From positions 1-7,935 of the forward strand of contig CAZGJQ010000093.1 of the NCBI GenBank assembly GCA_964525815.1: a stretch of 7,935 nt of DNA. Reading direction: 5' to 3'. The notes under the pieces were generated by a model. It did not search any database and was not told the DNA's origin. It saw nothing but the letters and a program-made list of their open reading frames with translations. The translations under genes were made by a program, and so were the position numbers. Shown piece by piece: positions 1-6,649 of the stretch. The stretch's first letter is position 1. Each line of letters opens with the position of its first letter. This stretch comes from UBA1049 sp964525815 (lineage in GTDB: Bacteria; Bacillota; Clostridia; Oscillospirales; CAG-382).

Positions 1-1
1 A

Positions 2-2605
2 ATTATCCTCCGGCAATTAAGCACCGAAGAAAAAGGCCTGTCAACTAAGACAGCTCAGGAAAGGCTGTCCACTGACGGGCTGAACAAGCTGGTCGATCCG
101 CCGAAGACATCCAATCTCAAGCGATTTCTTAAGCAGCTCGCCGAGCCTATGATTATAATTCTGCTTGCCGCCGCACTGGTCTCGGGCATAACCTCATTCT
201 ATGAAGGGCATTTCCCCACCGATGTGTTTATAATCCTTTTTGTGGTGATACTCAATTCGGTTCTCGGTGTCATACAGGAAAGCAAGGCGGAAAAGGCGAT
301 TGAAGCATTGCGGGAGATGACCAAGGCGACAAGTCGTGTGCTTCGTGACGGCGAGGTTACGATTATAAAAAGCGAGGAGCTTGTAGCGGGAGACATAATA
401 CTGCTGGAGGCTGGTGACTCTGTCCCTGCTGACGCACGGATTATCGAAGCCGTTTCATTAAAGACCGAGGAGGCCGCTCTGACCGGAGAATCACTTCCGG
501 TTACCAAGACAGCCGAAGCTCTTGCACCGACCGAAGACGAAATTACTCTCGGCGACCGAAGGAACATGGTTTATATGGGCAGCTCGGTTGTTTACGGCAG
601 AGGGGTTGCCGCCGTTACACATACAGGAATGAGCACCGAGATGGGCAGCATCGCAAAAGCGCTTTCAAAGGCTAAGGACGAAAAAACTCCGCTTCAGCTT
701 AAGCTTGCCCAGCTTAGCAAGATACTGACCTTTCTGGTGCTTGGAATATGTGCTTTCATCTTTGCATTCGGCGTTATCAGAGCGGGCAGCCTTGAGAGCG
801 AGGTTGTGCTGGATACTTTTATGGTGTCTGTTTCTCTTGCGGTTGCCGCTATACCCGAAGGGCTCAGTGCGGTTGTTACCATTGTGCTTTCCATCGGTGT
901 TTCTAAAATGGCAAAAAGAAACGCCGTGATACGACGGTTGACCGCAGTTGAGACCTTAGGGTGTACTCAAATCATTTGCTCGGACAAAACGGGAACTCTT
1001 ACCCAGAATAAAATGACGGTAGTGGAGTATTATACCCATAACAAGCAGCAACTCGCCGTGGCAACCGCATTATGCAGCGATGCTAACCTTGACAAGGAAG
1101 GGGTTGTTACGGGAGAGCCTACCGAAGCGGCGCTTGTTACCTTCGCCTTCAACAACTCACTTAATAAAAACGTATTGCAGAACAATTATCCGAGAGTGGG
1201 TGAGGCTCCGTTTGATTCCATGCGCAAAATGATGTCCACCGTCCATGATGGCGGAGAGAAATATATACAATATACAAAAGGCGCTCCCGATGAGATTCTG
1301 AAAAAGTGCACCCATACTCTCATCAACGGTCAGGTTACCGAGCTTAACGATTCGCTGCGCACCGAGATTCTCACAGAAAACAAGAGTATGGCGGACAGAG
1401 CGTTGAGAGTTCTTGCCGCCGCTTACAGGGAATATGACCGTCTTCCTGCTTCGTTTGATCCGGGTGAACTGGAGAGAGAGCTTGTTTTCATAGGACTTAC
1501 GGGTATGATAGATCCGGTCCGCAAGGAGGTAAAGGATGCGGTCGCCAAGTGCAGGGCTGCGGGAATCCGCCCCGTTATGATAACCGGGGACCACATTGAT
1601 ACAGCCGTAGCAATCGGAAAAGAGCTGGAAATAATAACCGACAGGTCCCAGGCGATAACGGGCGCTCAGCTTGACAAAATAAGCGATGAGGAATTGTTTG
1701 AAACAATAGATGCCTATTCCGTATACGCAAGGGTTCAGCCCGAACACAAGGTGCGTATTGTCAACGCCTGGAAAGCAAAGGGTATGGTTACCGCAATGAC
1801 CGGCGACGGAGTAAACGACGCTCCCTCCATAAAGAGTGCGGACATAGGAATAGGGATGGGCATTACGGGAACCGATGTTACAAAAAATGTAGCTGACATG
1901 ATTCTCGGGGACGACAATTTTGCCACCATTGTTGCCGCCGTGGAGGAAGGCAGACGGATTTATCATAATATAAAAAAATCCATTCAGTTCCTGCTTTCCT
2001 CCAATCTAAGCGAGGTTATAAGCGTGTTTACCGCAACAATTATCGGCTTTACGGTGCTCAGACCGGTACACATTCTATGGATAAACCTGATTACAGACAG
2101 CTTCCCCGCTCTTGCGCTGGGTATGGAGAAGGGTGAGCCGGACATAATGAGCAGACCTCCCAGAGAAAAGACCGAAGGTGTGTTCTCTGGCGGAACGGGC
2201 TTTGATATTCTGTATCAGGGTCTGATGGTTGCTGTTTTAACCCTTACCGCATACCTTATCGGGCATTATTATGAATCGGGGGTATGGGAGTTTGTTACCA
2301 GCAAGGACGGAATTACCATGGCGTTTCTGACCATGTCCATGGCTGAGATATTCCACTCCTTCAATCTACGCTCACAAAGAGGCTCGGTATTTAAGCTGAA
2401 CAGCCATAACAGATTTTTATACGCAGGAATGGCGCTTTCCTTTGTCCTGACCGCAATGGTAATTTATGTGCCGTTTTTAGCGCAGATGTTTGGTTTTGAG
2501 CGTATTTCTCTGACAGAATACGGTATTTCCCTTGCGCTTGCGGTATCGGTTATTCCTATTGTTGAGATTGTTAAGCTCATTCAACGCAGCTTTGCAAAGA
2601 GCTAA
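2..2605 (+). CDS. Calcium-translocating P-type ATPase (SERCA/PMR1-like, P2A), N-terminus cut by window edge
   Basis: Membrane pump that couples ATP hydrolysis to cation export, most likely Ca2+. The frame is open from base 2, giving 867 residues against roughly 870-900 for the family, so only the first few residues are missing. The ATG at 149 lies inside the protein: the upstream residues (LSTEEKGLSTKTAQERL) form a typical cation-ATPase N-terminal domain. Numbering from base 2, visible motifs are TGES 161-164 (actuator), PEGL 285-288 (M4), DKTGT with phosphorylated Asp328, KGAPDE near 426-431 (nucleotide binding), TGD 528-530 and TGDGVND 600-606 (hinge). Calcium ligands known from SERCA can be aligned by eye: M4 Glu, M5 Asn668 and Glu671, M6 Asn695, Thr698 and Asp699, and M8 Glu782. 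About ten membrane segments are visible. It is transcribed alone as far as can be seen and ends before a hairpin. A Mn2+ or mixed specificity cannot be excluded. Confidence 0.95.
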   Translation: MILRQLSTEEKGLSTKTAQERLSTDGLNKLVDPPKTSNLKRFLKQLAEPMIIILLAAALVSGITSFYEGHFPTDVFIILFVVILNSVLGVIQESKAEKAIEALREMTKATSRVLRDGEVTIIKSEELVAGDIILLEAGDSVPADARIIEAVSLKTEEAALTGESLPVTKTAEALAPTEDEITLGDRRNMVYMGSSVVYGRGVAAVTHTGMSTEMGSIAKALSKAKDEKTPLQLKLAQLSKILTFLVLGICAFIFAFGVIRAGSLESEVVLDTFMVSVSLAVAAIPEGLSAVVTIVLSIGVSKMAKRNAVIRRLTAVETLGCTQIICSDKTGTLTQNKMTVVEYYTHNKQQLAVATALCSDANLDKEGVVTGEPTEAALVTFAFNNSLNKNVLQNNYPRVGEAPFDSMRKMMSTVHDGGEKYIQYTKGAPDEILKKCTHTLINGQVTELNDSLRTEILTENKSMADRALRVLAAAYREYDRLPASFDPGELERELVFIGLTGMIDPVRKEVKDAVAKCRAAGIRPVMITGDHIDTAVAIGKELEIITDRSQAITGAQLDKISDEELFETIDAYSVYARVQPEHKVRIVNAWKAKGMVTAMTGDGVNDAPSIKSADIGIGMGITGTDVTKNVADMILGDDNFATIVAAVEEGRRIYHNIKKSIQFLLSSNLSEVISVFTATIIGFTVLRPVHILWINLITDSFPALALGMEKGEPDIMSRPPREKTEGVFSGGTGFDILYQGLMVAVLTLTAYLIGHYYESGVWEFVTSKDGITMAFLTMSMAEIFHSFNLRSQRGSVFKLNSHNRFLYAGMALSFVLTAMVIYVPFLAQMFGFERISLTEYGISLALAVSVIPIVEIVKLIQRSFAKS

Positions 2606-2613
2606 AATACAGT

Positions 2614-2643
2614 CTACCCTTTGCTTTAAAAAGCAAAGGGTAG
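2614..2643. terminator. Symmetrical hairpin between convergent genes
   Basis: A perfect 14-bp inverted repeat (arms CTACCCTTTGCTTT and AAAGCAAAGGGTAG, two-base centre) begins 8 bases after the ATPase stop codon and 39 bases beyond the ymxH stop on the other strand. Neither side is followed by a long T-run: + reads TACATATATG, - reads ACTGTATTTTAG. It is therefore an imperfect intrinsic terminator on sequence alone, but its position between two converging genes makes a bidirectional terminator the likely role. Confidence 0.7.
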
Positions 2644-2682
2644 TACATATATGCTACGAGTATTTTTATCCTCAGACTGGTG

Positions 2683-2943
2683 TTAATACCCCTTCTTTTT
2701 CGGCTTAAAATCGCAGATTCGTACGAGGATTATATCATCCCCGATTCTCTCAATGCTTTCCCAGGGTATGCAGATATTATTCTTTGAAGAGAAATAACTG
2801 AAAAAACCGTCACAGGATGGAAGAACAATCTTGATTATTTTTCCGCAGACAACGTCGATTTCCAAGTCAATTATACAGCCCAGCCGTCTACCGTCTACAA
2901 TATTTATTACCTCCTTGTTCTTAAGACAGGAGTAAAAGCACAT
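2683..2943 (-). CDS. ymxH: YlmC/YmxH-family PRC-barrel sporulation protein
   Basis: Small 86-residue protein of the YlmC/YmxH family, a PRC-barrel-like fold found mainly in spore-forming Firmicutes; its biochemical role is not established. The family pattern is clear: LKNKEVINIVDGRRLG at 7-22, an IDLEID segment, then GFFSYF at 46-51 and IPWESIERIGDDIILV at 59-74. The length matches the family (about 80-95). The ATG at 2943 is supported by AAGGAGG (2961-2955), 11 bases upstream. That site overlaps the spoIVA stop codon, so the gene is the second of a two-gene unit and is probably translationally coupled. Unusual points are seven cysteines in 86 residues (2, 6, 23, 33, 44, 58, 77) and a Lys-rich C-terminus (KPKKKGY). 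The family call is firm; the symbol is by analogy, since ylmC is a close paralogue. Confidence 0.88.
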   Translation of the reverse strand: MCFYSCLKNKEVINIVDGRRLGCIIDLEIDVVCGKIIKIVLPSCDGFFSYFSSKNNICIPWESIERIGDDIILVRICDFKPKKKGY

Positions 2944-2954
2944 AAAATATCAGA

Positions 2955-2962
2955 CCTCCTTA
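2955..2962 (-). promoter_or_regulatory. ymxH ribosome binding site overlapping the spoIVA stop codon
   Basis: On the minus strand the spoIVA stop TAA occupies 2962-2960, and AAGGAGG starts at 2961, sharing its two A residues with the stop. The ymxH ATG follows 11 bases later at 2943. A ribosome terminating on spoIVA would sit directly on the ymxH initiation site. This supports co-transcription and translational coupling and fixes the ymxH start. Confidence 0.8.
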
Positions 2963-4438
2963 AAGAAGAATACAAATCAGACCGCCGCTGCCCTCGTTTA
3001 TGATTCTTTGCAGGGTTTCGGATAGCTTTGCCCGTGCATCCTCGGGCATATGGGACAGCTTGCTGTTTAGACCCTCTCCCACCAGCTCATGCAGTGTCTT
3101 GCCGAACATGTTGGATTCCCATATTTTTTTCGGATCCTCCTCAAACTCCTTGAGCAGAAACTTCACCAGCTCCTCACTTTGCCGCTCGGTACCCACCGTG
3201 GGACTTACCTCGGTCTCTATGTTCGCCTTAATCATATGTATGCTCGGTGCCGAAGCCTTGAGCTTTACACCATAGCCGCCGGGCTGCTTGACTATCTCGG
3301 GCTCCTCAAGCTTCAAGTCCTCGATTGACGGCGTCACTATTCCGTATCCGTGCTCGTTGACCTGCTCGATAGCAACGGCAATCTTGTCATACTGACGCTT
3401 CACTGTAGCAAGCTCGCTCATAATTCTGAACAGGCTCTGCTCGTCTTCAATCTCAAAACCGCTTCTCTCCGCAAGCACGGTATAAAATATTCTGTCCGGT
3501 ATTTTTATCTCAATCTTAGCGCTGCCTTCCCCGAGGTTAAGACTCTCCATTCTTGCTGTAATGCTCTCGTCCTCAAGAGAGAATGAATCAAAGGCATCCT
3601 TTATCTCGCCTACACGCTTAAGCTTGGAGGCGCATCTCGCAATCTCCTCATATAGCTCTTTTTTAAGCGGATTGTCCTCCTCAATAACCTCTACCCAGGA
3701 GGGAAGAGCTACCTTGATTTCGCTTACCGGAAACTCATACAGCACATTCTTGATTATTTCCTTGATATCGCTGTCCGACATCTCAAGACAGTTAACCGGT
3801 ATAACCGGAACATCATAGCTCTGCTCCAGCTCGTTCGCAAGCGCTTGGGACTGTGCGCTCTGCGGATTTAAGCAATTAAGAACCACAATAAAGGGCTTGT
3901 TTATTGCCTTGAGTTCATCCACCACCCTTTTTTCACTCGAGATATAGCTCTCCCTCGGTATCTCTCCGATACTGCCGTCTGTGGTTACGACCAGCCCTAT
4001 TGTGGAATGGTCCTTTATAACCTTTTTGGTTCCCGTCTCCGCAGCCTCCTCAAAGGGCAGCGGCTCGGACGACCATGGGGTCATAACCATACGAGGAGCG
4101 TTGTTTTCTATATGTCCTATAGCACCCGGAACAATGTAGCCGACACAGTCAACAAGCTTTACCCGAAAGGATGCGTTCTCGTCCAGCTCTATCTGCACCG
4201 CTTCCTCCGGTATAAACTTAGGCTCGGTTGTCATAACCGTTTTTCCGGACGCCGATTGAGGCATTTCGTCCTTTGCCCGCTCCCTGACGAACTCTCCTTC
4301 GATATTGGGCAGGACTAAATATTCAATGAATCTTTTTATTAAAGTGGATTTTCCGGTTCTGACAGGGCCTACCACTCCAATATAAATATCGCCGCCGGTT
4401 CTGTTGGCAATATCGGCGTATATTCCCAAATCCGTCAT
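2960..4438 (-). CDS. spoIVA: Stage IV sporulation protein A, spore coat morphogenetic ATPase
   Basis: SpoIVA is made in the mother cell, binds the outer forespore membrane (through SpoVM in Bacillus) and polymerises irreversibly using ATP hydrolysis to form the base layer of the spore coat. This 492-residue protein has the same length as I recall for the B. subtilis protein. Visible features are Walker A GPVRTGKS at 24-31 (Lys30), the family segment DEMPQSASGKTVMTTEPKF at 57-75 with the Thr70-Thr71 pair, and Walker B LVDCVG with Asp97. A GTPase-like NCLN motif follows, then the long middle and C-terminal regions, ending in the hydrophobic GGLICILL that in this family contributes to membrane targeting. 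The ATG at 4438 has a strong AGGAGGT 8 bases upstream. It is the first gene of a unit with ymxH and divergent from pfkA. Mother-cell sigma-E control is expected from the family, but I could not identify a convincing sigma-E promoter here. Confidence 0.97.
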   Translation of the reverse strand: MTDLGIYADIANRTGGDIYIGVVGPVRTGKSTLIKRFIEYLVLPNIEGEFVRERAKDEMPQSASGKTVMTTEPKFIPEEAVQIELDENASFRVKLVDCVGYIVPGAIGHIENNAPRMVMTPWSSEPLPFEEAAETGTKKVIKDHSTIGLVVTTDGSIGEIPRESYISSEKRVVDELKAINKPFIVVLNCLNPQSAQSQALANELEQSYDVPVIPVNCLEMSDSDIKEIIKNVLYEFPVSEIKVALPSWVEVIEEDNPLKKELYEEIARCASKLKRVGEIKDAFDSFSLEDESITARMESLNLGEGSAKIEIKIPDRIFYTVLAERSGFEIEDEQSLFRIMSELATVKRQYDKIAVAIEQVNEHGYGIVTPSIEDLKLEEPEIVKQPGGYGVKLKASAPSIHMIKANIETEVSPTVGTERQSEELVKFLLKEFEEDPKKIWESNMFGKTLHELVGEGLNSKLSHMPEDARAKLSETLQRIINEGSGGLICILL

Positions 4439-4513
4439 TACAATTTACCTCCTATTATGTTTGTTACAACTTATTCTTTTTCCCGCATAAATAGAACATT
4501 CAAAGAAAAATAT

Positions 4514-4542
4514 TTGACATTAACAGCGCAAAGTGGTAAGAT
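4514..4542 (+). promoter_or_regulatory. Predicted sigma-A promoter of pfkA with extended -10
   Basis: The -35 is a perfect TTGACA at 4514-4519. A 17-base spacer follows, then the -10 TAAGAT at 4537-4542 preceded by TG at 4534-4535 (extended -10). The expected start of transcription is near 4549, giving a leader of about 40 bases before the TTG start codon. The element lies in the 152-base divergent gap shared with spoIVA. Confidence 0.75.
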
Positions 4543-4590
4543 TATTTATACCAAAAACAACAAAACTGCATTTTTTGGAGGCAAAATACT

Positions 4591-5655
4591 TTGAGTAAAT
4601 TTAAACGGATAGGCGTACTTACCTCGGGAGGCGACGCTCCCGGAATGAATGCGGCGATCAGAGCTATAACCCGCCTTGCAATCTACAAGGGTGTTGAGGT
4701 TATGGGCATATATAACGGATATCAGGGGCTTATTGAGGGGGATATAAAACCTCTCGGACCCAGAGACGTTGCTTTTATAATAAACAGAGGCGGTACGATG
4801 CTTTATACCGCGAGAAGCGAGGAGTTCCGCAAAACAGAGGGAATTCAGAGAGCCGCAGATACCTGTCGGGAGTTTGGCATCGACGGAGTGATTACAATCG
4901 GAGGAGACGGAACCTTCAGAGGAGCGGTTGACCTTACCGATGCAGGTATCCCGTGTATCGGAGTTCCGGGCACAATTGACAACGATATCGGCTCAACCGA
5001 GATGACTATTGGGTTTGATACCGCAATGAACACGGTGGTATCCCTTGTGGATAAGCTCAGGGATACGGGGGAGAGCCATTCGAGGTGCAATATAGTTGAG
5101 GTTATGGGAAGAGAAGCGGGCGACATTGCCCTGCATACCTCCATAGCCGTAGGCGCCGTTACCGCCGTTATTAAGGAGATACCCACCGACTTTGACCATG
5201 TAGTCGAGAAAATGGTGGAGGCAAGAAAGACCGAGAAGCGCAATTTCATAATTATCGCAGCCGAGGGAATGGGATCGGGCTACGGTGAGGAGCTGTGCCA
5301 GATGATACAGAACAGAACGGGCATAGAGACCAGATTCGCACGGCTTGCACATATTCAAAGAGGAGGCTCCCCCACCTTGCGGGATCGTGTGCTTGCCACT
5401 CAAATGGGCTGCGCAGCGGTAGAGAACCTTGTAAACGGGCAGATGAAGCAGGTTATGTGCCTCAGGGGTAACAATATAATCGCCATGGACATCTATGACG
5501 CCTTAATGGTGGATAAGCTTATGAAGAACAAGCTGACTGTTGAAGAGCAGGAGAAAATTTCGCCTAACAAGCTGTATGAAATGAAGAAGATTGTTGCAGA
5601 CAAGCAGGCATACAAGCAGTATCTCAACTACATAATCGACCATATAACGCTTTAA
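4591..5655 (+). CDS. pfkA: ATP-dependent 6-phosphofructokinase
   Basis: Phosphorylates fructose 6-phosphate to fructose 1,6-bisphosphate, the committed step of glycolysis, in the cytoplasm. Motifs: TSGGDAPGMN 11-20 (ATP site), GGDGT 104-108, PGTIDND 126-132 with catalytic Asp130, SHSR ending in Arg165, MGR 172-174, and AHIQRGGSP 253-261 for sugar phosphate binding. Gly107 and Gly127 correspond to E. coli Gly104 and Gly124, the residues that separate ATP-dependent enzymes from pyrophosphate-dependent ones (Asp and Lys there). Arginines equivalent to the bacterial effector site (Arg24, Arg28, Arg58) are also present, so allosteric control is possible. The start is TTG at 4591, with GGAGG at 4577-4581 nine bases upstream. 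At 354 residues it is about 30 longer than E. coli PfkA; the extra part is a Lys-rich helical-looking C-terminal tail. It is monocistronic as far as can be seen. Confidence 0.96.
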   Translation: MSKFKRIGVLTSGGDAPGMNAAIRAITRLAIYKGVEVMGIYNGYQGLIEGDIKPLGPRDVAFIINRGGTMLYTARSEEFRKTEGIQRAADTCREFGIDGVITIGGDGTFRGAVDLTDAGIPCIGVPGTIDNDIGSTEMTIGFDTAMNTVVSLVDKLRDTGESHSRCNIVEVMGREAGDIALHTSIAVGAVTAVIKEIPTDFDHVVEKMVEARKTEKRNFIIIAAEGMGSGYGEELCQMIQNRTGIETRFARLAHIQRGGSPTLRDRVLATQMGCAAVENLVNGQMKQVMCLRGNNIIAMDIYDALMVDKLMKNKLTVEEQEKISPNKLYEMKKIVADKQAYKQYLNYIIDHITL

Positions 5656-5669
5656 GCAAAAAAAACACC

Positions 5670-5688
5670 GGGGTGAATATTGCACTCC
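5670..5688 (+). terminator. Weak hairpin downstream of pfkA
   Basis: GGGGTG (5670-5675) can pair with CACTCC (5683-5688), with one G-T pair and a 7-base loop, starting 15 bases after the pfkA stop. Only AGTATTTT follows, so the U-tract is poor. It is the sole terminator-like structure before the next reading frame; if it fails, transcripts could run to the stronger terminator at 5945-5981. Confidence 0.35.
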
Positions 5689-5724
5689 AGTATTTTAAAG
5701 ATATAATTATAAGGGATTGTTTGT

Positions 5725-6156
5725 ATGGATAAAAAACTAATACTTGTAAATGAGTTGTTAACTATATTTAATAATGATAATGTAATCGGCTCTTTTCTAT
5801 CGGGTTCACTTGCAGATGACTCATACGACATGTATTCAGATGTAGATATAAGGTTTTTGGTTGAAACAAACGATATAGAAAAATATACGTTAAAAGAAAA
5901 GGGTAAACTAACCAGCAACGAGGAGCTGTTATCTATTACGAAAAAACCGCCGGGCTATAATCCTCGGCGGTTCATTTTTTTGATTGCTTCTATCAGGCAA
6001 AGCCGAAATACCGGAGCATACCGGTGTATATACCGTCTGCGAACTGTCGCTGATTGTCTCTCAGCTTCTCTGCATCTGCTGTGTTTGTCAAATACGCCAG
6101 CTCCACAAGTATTGCAGGCATATTTGTTCTGCGCAAAACATATAAGCTCGGGTTAA
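5725..6156 (+). pseudogene. Truncated nucleotidyltransferase (NTP_transf_2-type) remnant
   Basis: Only the N-terminal part of a DNA polymerase beta-like nucleotidyltransferase is present, the fold of aminoglycoside adenylyltransferases and MNT antitoxins. Residues 22-42 hold the signature: SGSLADDSYD then a YSDVDIRF strand, i.e. the GS motif and the two metal-binding Asp of the DxD. The start is an ATG at 5725 with AAGGG nine bases upstream. Credible coding ends at about 5895-5935. Beyond 5940 the frame translates a terminator hairpin (KKPPGYNPRR) and then runs antisense to the amidase gene until a chance stop at 6156, so the tail is not a real domain. The first 156 bases are about 30% GC by my count, well below pfkA, which suggests acquired DNA since degraded. 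Roughly 70 residues remain of an enzyme that usually has about 250. Substrate is unknown. An alternative is an intact small MNT-like protein, but that would have to end inside the terminator. Confidence 0.6.
5941..5981. terminator. Strong intrinsic terminator of the amidase gene, possibly bidirectional
   Basis: CCGCCG (5947-5952) pairs with CGGCGG (5965-5970), extended by AA/TT outside and by GG/CC inside with one bulged T. On the minus strand the stem is followed at once by six T (5946-5941), a textbook terminator 22 bases after the amidase stop codon. On the plus strand TTCATTTTTTTG follows, so it can also stop transcripts coming from pfkA and the nucleotidyltransferase remnant. Confidence 0.85.
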
Positions 6157-6562
6157 CCCGAATACCGTTATCTCTGGTGCCCACGGTTTCCACAATACCG
6201 TCAAGAACCTGAGCGGCCAGCCAGTTAGCCTGCGTATATAACCGGTATATATATACCTCGGTACCGTTGATTGCGGGGTTCACATTGGCGTTTGCGTGTA
6301 TACTAATAAAATAATCCGCAGGCCATGTGTTTGCCATCCTTACCCGTTCCGCTAAGCTGGTCGCATTGGTAGTTCCCAGCACGGTATCTTCTGTCGGTCT
6401 TGAAAGACGAGCTTCGAAACGAGGATCATTGTTCAAAAGCTCTGCAAGGTATATCCCCACCTGGTATGTTATATCGCCCTCATATAAATTATGACCGACC
6501 GCGCCCGCATTATGAAATCCCGCCGGATTATGTCCCTGGTCTATAAATATTTTTATTGCCAT
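5993..6562 (-). CDS. N-acetylmuramoyl-L-alanine amidase (Amidase_3 family), no signal peptide
   Basis: Zinc amidase that cleaves the bond between N-acetylmuramic acid and L-alanine in peptidoglycan. The whole 189-residue protein is one catalytic domain. Zinc ligands are visible as His11 (IDQGHNP), Glu28 (LYEGD) and His89 (FISIHANAN); the catalytic Glu is Glu154 (ILVELAYLTN). The first motif reads DQGH where most family members have DPGH. There is no signal peptide, transmembrane segment or wall-binding domain, so export or release by lysis would be needed. The ATG at 6562 is preceded by GGGAGGAA, with a 10-base gap from GGAGG. It lies 87 bases after the lipoprotein gene on the same strand, with a promoter-like -10 in the gap, and ends at the terminator 5941-5981. 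Phage endolysin ancestry or a mother-cell or spore role are both possible; neither is shown by the sequence. Confidence 0.93.
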   Translation of the reverse strand: MAIKIFIDQGHNPAGFHNAGAVGHNLYEGDITYQVGIYLAELLNNDPRFEARLSRPTEDTVLGTTNATSLAERVRMANTWPADYFISIHANANVNPAINGTEVYIYRLYTQANWLAAQVLDGIVETVGTRDNGIRVNPSLYVLRRTNMPAILVELAYLTNTADAEKLRDNQRQFADGIYTGMLRYFGFA

Positions 6563-6580
6563 ATCGGCATTTCCTCCCTA

Positions 6581-6604
6581 TGAATACTGTTATTATAGTA
6601 TTCA
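6581..6604 (-). promoter_or_regulatory. Consensus -10 inside an inverted repeat upstream of the amidase
   Basis: On the minus strand a perfect TATAAT (6597-6592) would start transcription near 6585, leaving a short leader that still includes the ribosome binding site. It lies within a perfect 8-bp inverted repeat, TGAATACT (6581-6588) and AGTATTCA (6597-6604), separated by 8 bases. No good -35 exists at the expected distance (about CAACTC). The arrangement looks like an operator over a weak promoter that may need an activator, but the repeat could also be chance in AT-rich DNA. Confidence 0.4.
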
Positions 6605-6649
6605 TCAGGATAGAGAGTTGGCACACAAAACAGGACTTTATATTGTATG

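Noticed and set aside
149..151. ATG at 149 as the start of the ATPase
   Set aside because: The frame stays open to base 2 and encodes a typical N-terminal cation-ATPase domain; this ATG falls at the first membrane segment.
1157..1966. Long open frame (269 codons) on the minus strand within the ATPase gene
   Set aside because: It lies wholly antisense to conserved P-type ATPase motifs, shows no recognisable domain, and is best explained by codon bias of the real gene.
4509..4515. Sigma-E promoter for spoIVA on the minus strand (AAATATT as -35)
   Set aside because: The -10 region at the right distance (CTATTTAT) matches the consensus poorly. A sigma-E promoter is expected but I cannot locate it with confidence.
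4993..5403. Minus-strand open frames within pfkA
   Set aside because: Antisense to a highly conserved enzyme, without ribosome binding site or recognisable features.
5702..5707. Perfect TATAAT upstream of the nucleotidyltransferase remnant as its promoter
   Set aside because: No -35 is present at 16-18 bases, and the predicted transcription start near 5714 would cut into the ribosome binding site.
5941..6156. C-terminal part of the nucleotidyltransferase reading frame as a genuine domain
   Set aside because: It is the translation of a terminator hairpin followed by sequence antisense to the well-supported amidase gene.
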